From: Reticulascus tulasneorum
Lineage: Eukaryota > Ascomycota > Sordariomycetes > Glomerellales > Reticulascaceae
Reading direction: 5' to 3'
Assembly: GCA_001557505.1 (NCBI GenBank)
Contig: LSAX01000011.1
Span: 992,001 to 1,056,000 of the forward strand
DNA length: 64,000 bases
Below, piece by piece: positions 35,654-47,448 of this stretch. The notes under the pieces were generated by a model, which was given only the letters and a program-made list of their open reading frames with translations, searched no databases and had not been told where the DNA came from. A program made the translations under genes and the position numbers. Position 1 is the first letter of the stretch; each line of letters begins with the position of its first letter.

Positions 35654-37207
35654 GATGCGGCTGGGGTTTAAAAAGAGATGATCAAAGTAAGGAAGGGCTT
35701 GGTGAGCATAGCAATAGTGAACTTCAAATATATGCGAACCACTCTGGTACTTGCTACACCGTCTATTGTGCAACTGCCTGGCGTCGATGGAGGTCTCGCA
35801 AATCAGTATGTTTTGTATTATTGATTGTACATGAGATTCGGAACACTGTCGAATGCCTTTCTCATCGATAACTATCTCGTAATTTGACGCTTGAAAAGGT
35901 CTCGATCTATTCATGTTACGGATATTTAAATAGCAAAGAGGAAATAGGGATCTAGTACGTAGTGGAATGGCAATCCGACCTCCTGTTTTCAAGACCGGAA
36001 ACTCATCTCAGCTGAATCCCAACTTGACACCTGCCCACAAAGGCTGTTGGCCTTACGCTTGCGATAATGTTATTCTTTGCCTTCCCTTACGTCGCTCCGG
36101 CCTCTGGAGTCCAGGGCTGGACTCTAAACAACAGTTGGAAGTCCACTATCTGTTAGCCATGATAAGTCGTCCTGTCAGCAGAGAAGACGCAGTGCGTTTA
36201 TTCTCTGACGAAAGTTGCTGACGGACAACCTAACAGAGAATGTCCTGCAGAGTCTGGTTCCTGATAAAATTACAGAGCTTTTTAAGGAAAACCCAGACCC
36301 TTGACACCGCACGTAAATTGATCATGGATGTCACATGCTCGCTCGGAAAGTTTGACTCCACCCAGGTAGTGCATTTGCTATGCAATTGCCCAGACTGGAG
36401 GGCCGTCCCGCTGAAGATCCCCAGTCAATCCCCGCGCTGGGCACCCCACCACAAAGGCAGCTGTACTTAGGTACTTCGTGCTACCTTATTAGGTACGTAG
36501 AGGTAATTATGTCTTCCGACAGGTACTAAATTACAGGGACGTACAAGAGCCTGAGGTCCAAAGCCAGGTCCTACGAAGCCTATAACAGGCGTCCTATTTG
36601 ACATCCATCGGCAAAACCAGGGGCTTTGCCCGGCGGCACAAGATGAACGTGCCGAGGTTTCAAAGGCGGTGATGGATGGACGGGATTGTTCAACATCAAT
36701 GTCGTCACCATCAACACAGAGCTGTCAGATGCCAAATGTTTTGGACGTGTCGAATGCACTTCAATGTAACGATATTGTGCCAGAATACGACTGCAGTTAA
36801 ATTTGGTAGGTTGACCCTCCAGGTTGTCCAGATATTAATTAATTTATGGTGGCGATGTGGTAGTTAGCTCCGGCTGGAGTTGAATCCGAAACGGTCTTTG
36901 CACTGAACCACCCCTTACCTACCTAGACTAGTAGGTAAATGGTGGCCACCATGACCTCTAACCCGGCTGCGCTCATCTTCGTGTCCCAGGTCAGATTTCA
37001 CTTTCTTTTTTTTCTTTCAATTGGGGTCGTGCAACCTGCTGCTTTTCTTCTCTTCCGCTCTCTTCGTCTCCATCTTGTGCCCGGGATACGAACAAGCCCA
37101 GGCTCCGCTAGTTAGAGCTAGCTACAACCTTATCTTCCGGGATACATCCGATGGTGATCTGAGTCCTCACGCACAATCCCCAAACTTCCCTAAGCGGCCG
37201 AAACACG
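35654..37207. other. Intergenic between HsbA-like and P450 genes
   Basis: No gene is seen. It holds scattered GGTAC/TACCT elements at 36470-36535 and a perfect hairpin-capable palindrome near 36.9 kb. Confidence 0.5.
36915..36938. repeat. Inverted repeat TTACCTAC-N8-GTAGGTAA
   Basis: Perfect 8-base arms around an 8-base spacer, 270 bases before the P450 start. It could be an operator-like palindrome or a variant of the TACCTACC simple repeats common in these genomes. Confidence 0.5.
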
Positions 37208-39339
37208 ATGATAGCTTCGATTGTCGTACTGGTGGTGGCTGTGGTCGCGTATGCCGCCTACTCGCACATCTCTGGCTATGTGAAGAACATTGCACTGGCC
37301 AAGAAGAGCGGCCTGCCTTACGTCGTGGCTCGTATGTTGCCAAGCCCAAACGAAACTTGAGTCGCAATGCTAACCTGCTGACATCCAGCTTGTTCGCCGT
37401 TCTTTCTTCCATGGCAAATAACACATAAGCTTTGGATGCCGATCATCAAAAGCCTCCCGCGATCTTGGTGGGAGGATTGGCTAGAGTAAGCTTGCGAATG
37501 ATGGACTTCTGTGGGCTACTGGCTAACCCGAGCTCTCTTTTCCCAGTATCTTGATCCCCGACTGGTCCTACAAGATCAACCACGAACCGTTTGCGCGACA
37601 CGGCGAAACATTTCTGGTCGTTTCGTCAGCCCAGATCCTTCTGAATACGAACAGCGCCGAGGCCATCCACCAGATCACCCAACAGCGAGAGAAGTACCCC
37701 AAATTGACGGAAACGTACGATATCCTCAAGCAGTTTGGCGACAATGTCCTGACGACAGAGGGCGCTATATGGCGCATGCACCGGAAGGTCACGTCGGCAT
37801 CCTTCAACGAGAAGAATGCCGCCCTGGTGTTTGCGGAGGCGATCAAGCAGGCGCAAAGTATGGCTGAGAATTGGATGGGCTCTGATGGGAAAGGCGACAA
37901 GACCATCAGATCGCTGGATCATGATACTATGCGACTGGCTTTGAATATCATCGGCTACGTGGGGTTTGGACTCCGAATGCTATGGCCGGGGCAGACACTT
38001 CCTGCAGGGACAGATCCAAAGGTTGCAAAGTATGCGACCCTGGAAGCTCCACATGGACACTCGATGAGTTTCACCGATGCGGTAGCTGAGATGCTGGAAC
38101 ACATTCTCGTTCTATTGATAGTACCAGGCTCGATCCTAAGTGGGTTATAAGCACACCGGCCTTGCCCAATTATATGCTAACGTACGTCTAGAACTGTTAC
38201 CATTCAAGTATACGAAGGTCGCAGCGGAATCGCATCAGAACTATAAGCAGTACATGGAAGAGCTGATGAACGACAAGATGGAGGATCTGCGTAAAGGTAA
38301 TCATGGCGACCAGGGTATGGATTTGATGGGCCAACTTGTGCGAACCCAATACGATCAACAGACCAGGGCGAATGGGCATTCGAATGGAACCGCGATGAGC
38401 AAGAGCAGGAGCAAAGACTCGAACTCGACTGCGCTCCTGGATTCGGAGATCACGGGCAATGCATTCATCATGCTTGTGGCAGGGCACGAGACGACGGCAA
38501 ACGTGATGCACTTCTCGTTGATAGAACTTGCTTGCAACCCCTCGTCCCAACGACAGCTGCAGAGGGATGTGGACAAGCTCTTCGGCACAAGCGACCCAGA
38601 GACGTGGAACTACGAGAAGAGCGTCAATCCAATGATGGCAAGCATGCTCGGAGCCTGCATGAACGAAACTCTGCGCATGTTCCCACCAGTTGTCGATATC
38701 CCCAAGAAGGTCAACACCGCGGCAGGTGAATGTGTTCTGTCGCTCGATGGCAAGAAGTATCCATTGTCCAACGGAATGAACATTATGCTGGTCGGAGCAG
38801 CTGCACACCGAAACCCAAGAAATTGGCCGTCGAGACCGAGCAAGATTTCCGACGCAAAGCACGATCTGAACGACTACGTACCAGACCGATGGTATCGGAC
38901 TGGCGACACTGCTGCCACCACGGATGATGTTGTAGACGTGGACACAGAGGATTACGGAGGCTACCAGGGGCCAGACACGAGCGCGCAGATGTTCCGACCT
39001 CCCCGTGGCTCCTACATACCGTTTTCTGACGGGGCTAGATCATGCCTGGGGAAGCGCATTGCGCAGGTGGAAATCATAGCTGCGCTGGGAGTCATCTTTC
39101 AAAAGTACAGCCTCGAGCTAGCGGTTGACGAGTGGGCAAGCGACGAGGAGGTCGCAAATATGAGCGAGGATGAGAAGGCGAAAGTGTATAAGAAAGCACA
39201 AGACGCGACCAGGGATATCGTAAGCAGCGCGACTTCGATGCTAACGCTCAAGCTGCACGGCTCGCACGTTCCTGTGCGGCTTGTCCCAAGGGGGCAGGAG
39301 AGATTCGTGAGCTTTGTTGACCAAGGTCCGACTGTATAG
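37208..39339 (+). CDS. Cytochrome P450 monooxygenase
   Basis: Exons 37208-37331, 37389-37485, 37547-38139 and 38192-39339 encode 653 aa. An N-terminal membrane anchor (IASIVVLVVAVVAYAAYSHI) places it on the ER, followed by a hinge and Pro-containing PCSPFFLPW. Core motifs are helix C WRMHRKVTSASF, helix I oxygen-activation AGHETTAN, ExxR in NETLRMFPPV, the PxRW-type VPDRWYR, and heme loop FSDGARSCLGKR with the iron-ligand Cys at about 556. The order and motifs fit class II fungal CYPs of the CYP3/CYP5-like clan that use a separate reductase. It is longer than the usual 500-540 aa because of a Lys/Ser/Asn-rich insert before helix I, an acidic Asp-rich insert (about residues 520-540) before the heme loop, and an insert after it. 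Substrate is not predictable. All catalytic residues are present. Confidence 0.93.
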
Positions 39340-39520
39340 CGATGGGGACAGATACATGAATGTATGTATGTATGCAGTGAGTGAGTGGCGGGGCAACACA
39401 CAACAGCATGTAAGATTCTGGAAAGAGAGGTCTCCCATACCACGATGATACGATGGATTGGAGATGGCAATGTACATACATACAAGTGACGGTTTGCCAG
39501 AGATAGCACGGCATCCTAGC

Positions 39521-39546
39521 GCACACACACACACACACACACACAC
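39521..39546. repeat. CA microsatellite
   Basis: Thirteen uninterrupted CA units about 180 bases after the P450 stop codon, possibly in its 3' UTR. Confidence 0.9.
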
Positions 39547-40413
39547 GAGCATCTGCATCGGCATTGTATTGTATAGTAAGAAACGCACACACTGATTAAG
39601 AACGGCATCGAGACAGTTTGAGCCATCGTCTTCCAGGCTGTGTTTGCCCGGGGCGCGTGATGGGGAGTCGTGGGGAGAGGGTGATCAATAACAAGTGGGG
39701 GAGAAGGGTGTGATTGGATCAGGCGCAAATGACGGCGTTAATGAGGTCTTACTCGCCTTCTTGTATGGCGACGTCTGGCTTGTTTATTAGAGTATAGCAT
39801 AAGTTATGAGCCCTTTTAGTGTTGTTATGATTGTGGGAAGCCTTGGATGGGGATGTTATCTGGTGTAGGCCGCTGACGATGTGGTGTGGGTTTTTTTTGG
39901 TGCTGTGAGAGGAAGCTCATGTCATTACATTAGACGAAGCAGAGAGCGCCGTGTTTACAAGAGTTGGCGATGGCATTGTTACAAAGGCAGAGAGACGAGT
40001 GTGATTTGACAAGGTCAAAACTTCAAAAAAGGAACAGAGTGGGTAAGAGGCGCATGAAGGATCGGTGTACTGTTACTTTTGTGAGGCGATCAAAGACGCA
40101 GAAGCCATGAGGAGAGTGACGACCGAGCTGTGATGGGCGGTGGGCAGCCGGTTCCTACATCGGTTTGTTTACATTCCCTGGTGTGTCCTCCGGGTGAGCT
40201 CGCTGAGAGGACGAGAGGATAGATGGACGAGCTTGTGCATAACTAGAGAGAAGAGGGCGGCGGGGGTGGGGGGTAGCAGAGCAGCTGTGTGTGGTGCTGT
40301 CGATGATGTACCTGTCCGTCTTCGACACGACATGGTGGTGGGTGGGCGAGTGAGTGGTGGGAGGGATTTCGAGCAGCACCGACCCCAGCCTCCTCCATTT
40401 TCCCGCACCCGGA

Positions 40414-40432
40414 CAGCCAGCCAGCCAGCCAG
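40414..40432. repeat. CAGC tetranucleotide repeat
   Basis: Four to five CAGC units. Confidence 0.7.
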
Positions 40433-40793
40433 ACTGACCAGATCAGATCAGAGAACTTAGCTGCCCCATATTAATCATTCCCTCCAACAACAACAAGCCC
40501 CGAAAAAAAACATAAACAACTCATCCATCCCGCTCACCCACCCACCCAACCACTGCCTACCCATAACCCAGAACCCAGCACGTACCTACACCTACTCTTA
40601 CATACATCATCGCTAGCTGTGTGTCCGTCCATCATCGCGAAAAACACCACAGCTCTCCACCACCCCTCTCGCATCTCGCATCTGCATCCGAACAAACCAA
40701 ACGCCGCAGCTCGATTCGCATCCTCGACGCGACTCGTTTGATATAAATCACTTTGCACTGTGCAATAAAAAGTTATCCTACTTTACCGCAGAT

Positions 40794-42106
40794 ATGTCAG
40801 GCGCAAATCCATGGCTGCAACGGCAGCGAAAGAGCGATCTTGTCGAGCTTGCTGAGGTTGTCGGGCTCAAGGGGTACGTGTTCTGAACTCTCTTTTTTTT
40901 GTTCCCCCATCTCTTCCAAACGGATTGCGCAAAAAGTTGGGATCGAAGATGGCGAGCGGCAGCTTTGATGTCGCCTCCCAGCGCATCATTGCCAGCTAAG
41001 CGCGCCTGGCTCTGGGAGGAGATGGGACAACCCCCAACCTTGTCGCATGGAACATGGAAACTAACCGCGACTCCCCCTTGTGTAGCTACGAGACCCAGAA
41101 GAAAGCCGATCTCGAGGTCACCCTTGATGAGTACCTGTCGGAAAACTCTTCGCAGTTCTCGTCGGAACCGAAGCTCGCTCCTTACTACAACAACCGCGCC
41201 AAGGCGGCCGGCTCGCCTGTCAAGAGGGAGTCGTTGAAGGAGGAGGCCGAGAAGGGCCTCAAGGTCGCGAAGCGCAGAGCCACCAGAGTCGTTGATGAGA
41301 TTGTTGCAGAGTGAGTCCATCCCCGGCGCGCAACTCCACGCGCGCCATACTCCCACCAGCTTTCGGGGGGGACACGCCAGACTAACACGCGTCGCAGCGG
41401 CACCGAAGAAAACACATCCACCGCCCTCGCGCGCACTCCAGGCCGCGCTCTCTCACTCGCGAGCCGGATCCCGCTGCCAGCTACACCCGCAGACGTCGCC
41501 AATGCCGTCGATCGCGGCACGCTGGCTGTGCGCCAACGCGTCTCGTCCCTGTACCAGGAATCCGGTATCACGGAGGGCACCCAGGCGGTGCGCGAGTCGC
41601 TCTCGACCGTGACCTCGGTGCTTTTCACCATCTCCGTCTTCGAGCTCTACTTCCTGCGCCCCGAGCTGCTGCCCGGACGCTACGCGTTCACCATCCCCGC
41701 GGTCCCACTCCTAGGTACTGGCTACTACCCGGTCTACCTTCCGGACATGTTCCTGCTCCTGACCGCATCTTTCTGGTCGCCCGCCACGCTCTGGACTCTC
41801 ACTTCGCTGGTCATCCCCTCGCTCTTCGGTTACTTCTACAACCTGAGCGCCGCGAGCCAGCCCGTTGGTCGTGGCCGCCCCAAGGCTAACCAGCCCGATT
41901 ACACCGTTGACCCGCTCACCTTCAGCATCGTGAAGGCGCTGATCTCGTACGTCATTTACGCTCAGGGCGTAACACTCGGCGGGGCGGTCAACCCCGACTC
42001 GGTCGAGCGCATCAACAGCGCCATCTACGGCGGCTGGAAGGGCGTGTTGACGGGCACGGCCATCACCGCCCTGGTAAGCGTCTACGACGCGGTATTGAGG
42101 AAGTAA
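40794..42106 (+). CDS. Fungal multi-pass membrane protein with SAP-like N-terminus
   Basis: Exons 40794-40873, 41086-41310 and 41398-42106 give 337 aa. Residues about 6-50 (NPWLQRQRKSDLVELAEVVG, then KADLEVTLDEYLSEN) look like a SAP/Ish1-type helix-extended loop-helix. A Lys/Arg/Glu-rich region follows (KRESLKEEAEKGLKVAKRR), and then a membrane domain with four to five hydrophobic segments, including VLFTISVFELYFL, the long LYLPDM-like segment from YLPDMFLLLTASFW to PSLFGYFYNL, IVKALISYVIYAQGV and VLTGTAITALVSVYDAVL. SAP-plus-membrane layouts suggest a nuclear-envelope or ER location with chromatin or cytosolic contacts, but this is inference. I do not recognise a named gene. A branch-site CTAACC precedes the second exon, and reading frames join cleanly at GLKG-YETQKK and VAED-GTEEN. 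Confidence 0.8.
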
Positions 42107-44070
42107 AGCCGTTCGGCGCATCATTTCAACAACGCGACGATCGTCAGCGTTCGCCAAACACTTTCTCCACACCTCCAAACTCATCTTCAAAGATCGGATC
42201 CTCCTCCAACTTCCGGCATGATCATTTGAAATATTGGCACCCATTATCGTTGTAATCGCGACAGCACCAGCTAGCTGGTCATTTTCTCGTCAGGGAAGAA
42301 AAAACACATTTCTCGAAAGCGGCGTTCGGAGGCGTTGTCGGCGTCACACGTGGCTTTTCGCCTGATACCTCTTTTCATTTCCGGAATCCCTCCCCCTCTC
42401 TCTCCCCGCGGGGGGCAGGAGGGACATCTGCTTTTCTCTTTAGCTGCGGTTCTTCTTCCAGGGGGTAACCATGTACATGCTTCAGGGGCAGTAGAGTTGC
42501 TTGTTGGCTATGAAACGTTTGTTCATCAGTATCTCAGTTTTTTGAATTGGGGCTTTGTTGTTTTTTTTGGTTTCGCCCCGTTGCGGTTACTTCGTGTTTT
42601 CTTGCAGCTTTTCATGCCTTGCCTCTCTCTCTTTCTCGGAGAGATTGATGGTTTACACGTGTATTGGTTTTTGGGACAGGATTTGTTCATAGTTGCCGGG
42701 CGATGGGATGGGACCAATTGTGGTCGGTTGGGGTCGCGCGGCGGTGAAAGGGGGGGAAAAGCAGTGAGGGAAGGGGAGGGAGGCTTTTTTCAGTCCCGAG
42801 TAGAAACTACACGAGTGATGATGGAATATATTGCGTTTTTGATGTTCTTGATTCTATGTTCCCGGCCGCGTCTTCGGCGCTGTTCTAAGTGGCGATGCAG
42901 CTCATACTATTAGCCGTTTCGTCTACCAAAAGCGCATTGCGCCCCAACACCCCTAGCAGGATCGTTTGCCTACTAAAGGCCAGTCTACAATGACTTATTC
43001 ATCCTCAGAGATCACTTGATCCAAGAGATGATTTTTGCTGAAGTCGGGGCGTCATCCGTTATCTTCATGACCAAGTCGCGAAGAGAGGTTAGTCGAGTAA
43101 GTTGTATGGCATTGCCAACAACCTGCATCTTGCAGCCAGGCATAACTGCAAAACCAATCAGCTCCAATATCGAGCTTCCTGCAACATGTTTACACCAGAT
43201 CGGACCAGGCATGGGGCTCTGCAATTGCCGCCACACAGAAGTTGTGCAGCGCATGTCCTTACTGGGGAGTCCATGCAGCCCGCCACAGCCGCTCATTCAT
43301 GCGAAACCCGGTCCGCACGCCAATCCCACCGTCCCTGGAGACACGACGTCCAATTTACATGCTGATGCTGCAACTCGTCATATTTTCCTTTCGACGCTCG
43401 TGATCCGAAATGGTTTCTGCGCATTGATCATCCGATGCTGGTTCTGCTGTCGAGCTCTCTATCTTCACTTTATCTGGTACGGAATTTCGAGCGATGGCTG
43501 CACAAGATGCAGGCTGCCTTTTTGGTGATGGCGAGCTGCTGCGTGAGCGGCTACGAACATATAATGCCAGGAGCGTTCGCCCAACGGCCAGCGAGTGCTG
43601 AGGGAAGTCGCGGGACATCAAATATGCTTCGTTCCTGCCTACATTCCCACCAGCCTTTGTGAACGGAAAGTTTCGGTTTGTGTACTTGGGTTCCTATAGC
43701 TTTTTCTGTCGTCCCTGCCAGTTCTTCAGCTTATTTGGCAACTTCCTCGCCGCTGAATACCTGCTCCTGAAACATCTTGAAATTGTAGCTCATCGTTCTA
43801 TTCCTGAGGCAGACGAACGGCTGGAGACTTTGACTCAACAATCGTCTATCATCCCTCAGTTGGGACTGGTCTGTTTGTTAGGTTGGGATTATCATATCTC
43901 CTTCTGCAGCACAAGTGCAAACTCTCAAACATCTGCAGCTACCCGGCAGGATATTCAAGACACGAGGCGAAGCCAGAAAGCACAGAATTGGCGCACCTAG
44001 GACCCGGCGTGGATATATATCTACACAGGTATCTCCTAGAGCCGTCCTGCAAACAGTGGCAACCAGCAAT
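42107..44070. other. Intergenic, no gene seen
   Basis: The first part is T/G-rich 3' flank. Later frames such as 43016-43528 and 42335-42913 lack protein-like motifs. Confidence 0.5.
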
Positions 44071-45893
44071 ATGGGTTACGAACCTCTCCTCGCCCTGCAT
44101 CCCAAGCTACAGTCCCCATGGGCACCGCGGCCGAACATGATGATATCCAAGCCCTACTATCGAAGCTGGCGCCAGACTTTTTTTGTCTGCCTTGCATTCG
44201 TTCTCTTCCTCTCTCTATACCATCAGAGTCAACTCAGGGAGAAGACATACTCCTATCAGAGCTACATCTATCAGGGCATCTCGCGTCATATCGGGAACCG
44301 CGTGTACAACAACACGCTTTACCAGCGCGGGAACGAGGAGACCATGTTCGAGCACTATAACTTCAGCGTTCCGTGTCAAGGATTCCCGGAGACAGATGGA
44401 ATCCTGCTAGTCATGAAGACGGGGGCTACGGAGGCGTTTGAGAAGCTGCCTACGCAGTTGTTGACATCTTTGCAATGCCTTCCAGATTTCTTGCTATTTT
44501 CAGATATGGTACGTTCCGGTACCAATATACCATCCCTTACAGTAGTGTCCGAGGTGGCTTACAAGATTCCAGGAGCAACAAATCGGCCAATGGCATGTCC
44601 ACGATGCCCTAGACAGAGTGGCTGAATCAGTCAAAGCACATAACCCCGAGTTCGACCTCTACCGCAGCCAGCGTGAATGTCCTGTCTCCCAAAAAGCCTG
44701 CGTCGACGCCCGAGAGAAGAGTTCCGCCGCCTGGGATCTCGACAAGTACAAATTCCTTAACGTCATGGAGCGCGCGTGGGAGATGCGTCCAGGAATGGAA
44801 TGGTACGTCTTCGCGGAGGCCGACACGTACATTTTCTGGCCGAATTTAGTCACTTGGCTACGCACCCGTGTCAGTTCCAGAGAGAAGCTGTATGTGGGCA
44901 GCGTTACGTTCATTGACAGCCTGCCGTTTGCACATGGCGGGAGTGGGTATGTCATTTCGGGAGTGCTGTTACAACATCTGGTCGAGAACAACCCTGGCAT
45001 CGCGAGTGTATATGACGCGAAGGCCAAGGATCATTGCTGTGGCGATCAACTGTTGAGCATGGCGTTGAAGGAGCAGGAGGGGGTCAATGTGAAAAATGCA
45101 CATCCTATGTTCAATGGCGAGAAACCGAGTACCTTGCCCTTCGGTCCTGGACATTGGTGCGAGCCAATTTTAACCATGCATCACATGAACTCGGAGGAAA
45201 TCAGCTCGGTATGGCAGTTCGAGCAAACCCGGAAGGAAAACGTAAGATGACACTCTCACCATTTTCTTGGCAAGTTATCTGACGAAAGGGCAGAGGACCC
45301 TTCTCATCAAGGATCTCTACCAGGCCCTAGTAGCCCCGCATATGACGGTCTACCGTCCGGACTGGGACAACCTGTCAGACGACGTTTGTTATATTGACCC
45401 GAGTCCCAATAACCAGGAACCTATAGATGCCAGGCTCAAAGCCCGCGAGAAGAACGTGGAAGAAATGAGTGAGGTGGAGAAGGAAGGGCACAAGTCCGCC
45501 GAACACTGCGCTAGATTGTGCGAGCTAGATGGGGTAGAAGGCGAGGATGCCGAAGACGAGGATGCCGAAGACGAGGATGCCGAAGACGAAGATGAGAATC
45601 AAGACGCCGAGGGCACTACGGACGAGGGGCCGATAAAGATTGGCGGTGTTCGAGCACAGATCAAGATGAAGCGGGATCTTGATGAGAAGAGGCGCGGTAG
45701 ACAATGTTTCCAGTATCGGTATCACAATGGTGTCTGCTGCACGAGCGGGAGCTTCAAGCTTGGAGCTCCAAAGTCTGGTGGCGGCGAGAAGACGGGACAG
45801 TGGCAGAGTGGATGGTACTTGAAGGGCATTAATGAGTGGATTCAGGCGATGGGAGAGTGTACTGAGACCAAGTGGAAGACACCGGAGGGATAA
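44071..45893 (+). CDS. GT31-like type II Golgi glycosyltransferase
   Basis: Exons 44071-44508, 44573-45241 and 45294-45893 encode 568 aa. A short cytosolic tail is followed by one TM anchor (FFVCLAFVLFLSLYH, about 37-51) and a lumenal domain. Hallmarks resembling the core-1 beta-1,3-galactosyltransferase (C1GALT1) branch are GILLVMKTGATEAFEKLP, FSDMEQQIGQWHVHDAL across intron 1, the DxD-like metal site in WYVFAEADTYIFWPNL, HGGSGYVISG and CCGDQLLSMAL. The family adds galactose or related sugars from UDP-sugars onto glycans in the Golgi; acceptor and sugar are unknown for these fungal members. The C-terminal exon carries an acidic repeat. The start at 44071 is followed by an alternative ATG at about 44137 closer to the TM. 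Confidence 0.85.
45541..45595 (+). repeat. 15-base tandem repeat encoding DAEDE
   Basis: Three to four near-perfect GATGCCGAAGACGAG units inside the third exon of the glycosyltransferase gene. They form an Asp/Glu-rich loop. Confidence 0.8.
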
Positions 45894-46571
45894 ATCTTTG
45901 CTGAAGTTGCTGGAGACTATAGGATCTCCATAGGACATTACAATGGATCTCAAATACATTGAATCTCCATTGCCAACATGCAGAACCTTGGCCGTGGTGC
46001 TACATTGCTCATAGGAACTACATATTGCTGACATACATGTGTTTTGATTTCTTACCGGTTCTTTGACTGCCTGAATAAACTGGATACTGCAATTGAGTCG
46101 ATGGCTCTGGCTTATGTTCGATCCTTTCGCCCACGTTGGTTTTCATGACATCTGTATAATCCGCCGTCGGGCTCGACTTCATTGCCCAAGATTCCTCAGC
46201 CCACAAACCATCATTAAAGAACCAGAAATGCACAAGCAATTAGACAATGGAGATTTGATAAATCTCAATTATGTTGGGAGATTCCATGAATTTTCCTCCT
46301 CCTAACCATCTGTCTTGTCTCGAGGAGGAAGTCCCTGCTTACATAAGCCACGGATCATTCCGGGAACCGGCTCGGCCAATCACGACTGCCCTAATCCAAT
46401 TAGCGAAGCGGCGAAATATCGACCCCATCATCAACGTCAACGAAACGCCATCCACCACACCTTCGACGACCACGCCCACGCAGCTTTGGGACTCCTCCCA
46501 ACATATCCCCTCCACGAACCTCCGCCGCCGACGAATCAACTCACGCACATAACACATTGACCACATCCGAG
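45894..46571. other. Intergenic with the PSST promoter
   Basis: Short region; its last 200 bases hold CCAAT boxes. No gene is seen. Confidence 0.55.
46376..46400 (+). promoter_or_regulatory. Two CCAAT boxes upstream of the complex I gene
   Basis: CCAAT at 46376-46380 (as GGCCAATCA) and 46396-46400, 170-195 bases before the ATG. HAP-complex sites of this kind are common before respiratory genes in fungi. Use by the complex is inferred. Confidence 0.45.
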
Positions 46572-47448
46572 ATGTTGCAGTCCACGCGGACGGCGGCCTC
46601 AATGGCCTTGCGAGGTATGTTCCGCTCCCCCCAATCCGAGATGTTTCGTGGAAGAATCCGCGAGGAGGGCGAAGGAGAGTCGGGCTAATTGGGATTACGT
46701 TCCTCCTTTATAGTGAAGCCGATGATGGGACTCGTGCCGATTAGAGCTGCTGCTGGCATCGCGACGTCGGCGAGGAAAGATGCGAGCTCGTTGACGCCGC
46801 ACGGCGCCGGCGGCTTGGGCAAGCCGAGGAGGGAAGTGCCGCTGCCGAGCCAGGAGGTGACGAAGAGTGTCGTGCAATATGCTCTGTATGTTCTTCCCCC
46901 GTGCAAAATCTCGCCCCGAAGCCGTGCCATCTATCCGACGCGTTCCCCCGGTCCCGTCCCTTGAAGCCGTCGTACAACAAGCTAACACGTCCCCCAGGAC
47001 CTCCCTCGATGTAATAACGAACTGGGCCCGCCAATCCTCCCTCTGGCCTATGACCTTCGGCCTCGCCTGCTGCGCCGTCGAGATGATGCACCTTTCCACC
47101 CCGCGCTACGATCAGGATCGCCTCGGCATCATCTTCCGTGCCTCCCCGCGCCAGTCGGACGTCATGATCGTCGCCGGCACCCTCACCAACAAGATGGCAC
47201 CCGCCCTGCGCCAGGTCTACGACCAAATGCCCGAGCCCCGCTGGGTCATCTCCATGGGCTCCTGCGCCAACGGCGGCGGCTACTACCACTACTCGTACTC
47301 GGTCGTCCGCGGCTGCGACCGCATCGTCCCCGTCGACGTCTACGTCCCCGGCTGCCCGCCTACCAGTGAGGCCCTCATGTACGGCATCTTCCAGCTGCAG
47401 AGGAAGATGCGGAATACGAAGATCTCGAGGATGTGGTACAGGAAGTAG
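46572..47448 (+). CDS. nuo19.3: NADH:ubiquinone oxidoreductase PSST subunit (NDUFS7/NUO-19.3)
   Basis: Exons 46572-46614, 46714-46885 and 46998-47448 give 221 aa. The N-terminus is a basic, Ser/Ala-rich mitochondrial presequence ([14 protein letters not shown]..). The mature part is the very conserved PSST subunit that holds iron-sulphur cluster N2 next to the quinone site in the peripheral arm of complex I. Cluster ligands lie in the tandem Cys pair of [11 protein letters not shown], the Cys of [16 protein letters not shown] and the Cys of [11 protein letters not shown]. Quinone-site residues in [12 protein letters not shown] and the family ending [17 protein letters not shown] are present. 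Length agrees with fungal orthologues of about 220-230 aa. Splicing across intron 2 joins QYAL to [19 protein letters not shown] boxes upstream fit respiratory regulation. Confidence 0.97.

Larger units (their letters stand above)
39340..40793. other. Intergenic with microsatellites
   Basis: Contains a CA repeat, a CAGC tract and a pyrimidine/CA-rich leader before the next gene. A TATAAA occurs at 40742-40747, only about 47 bases before the ATG. No gene is seen. Confidence 0.5.

Noticed and set aside
43016..43528. 170-codon plus frame before the glycosyltransferase gene
   Set aside because: Overlaps several other open frames with equal quality and has no recognisable family or splice partner.
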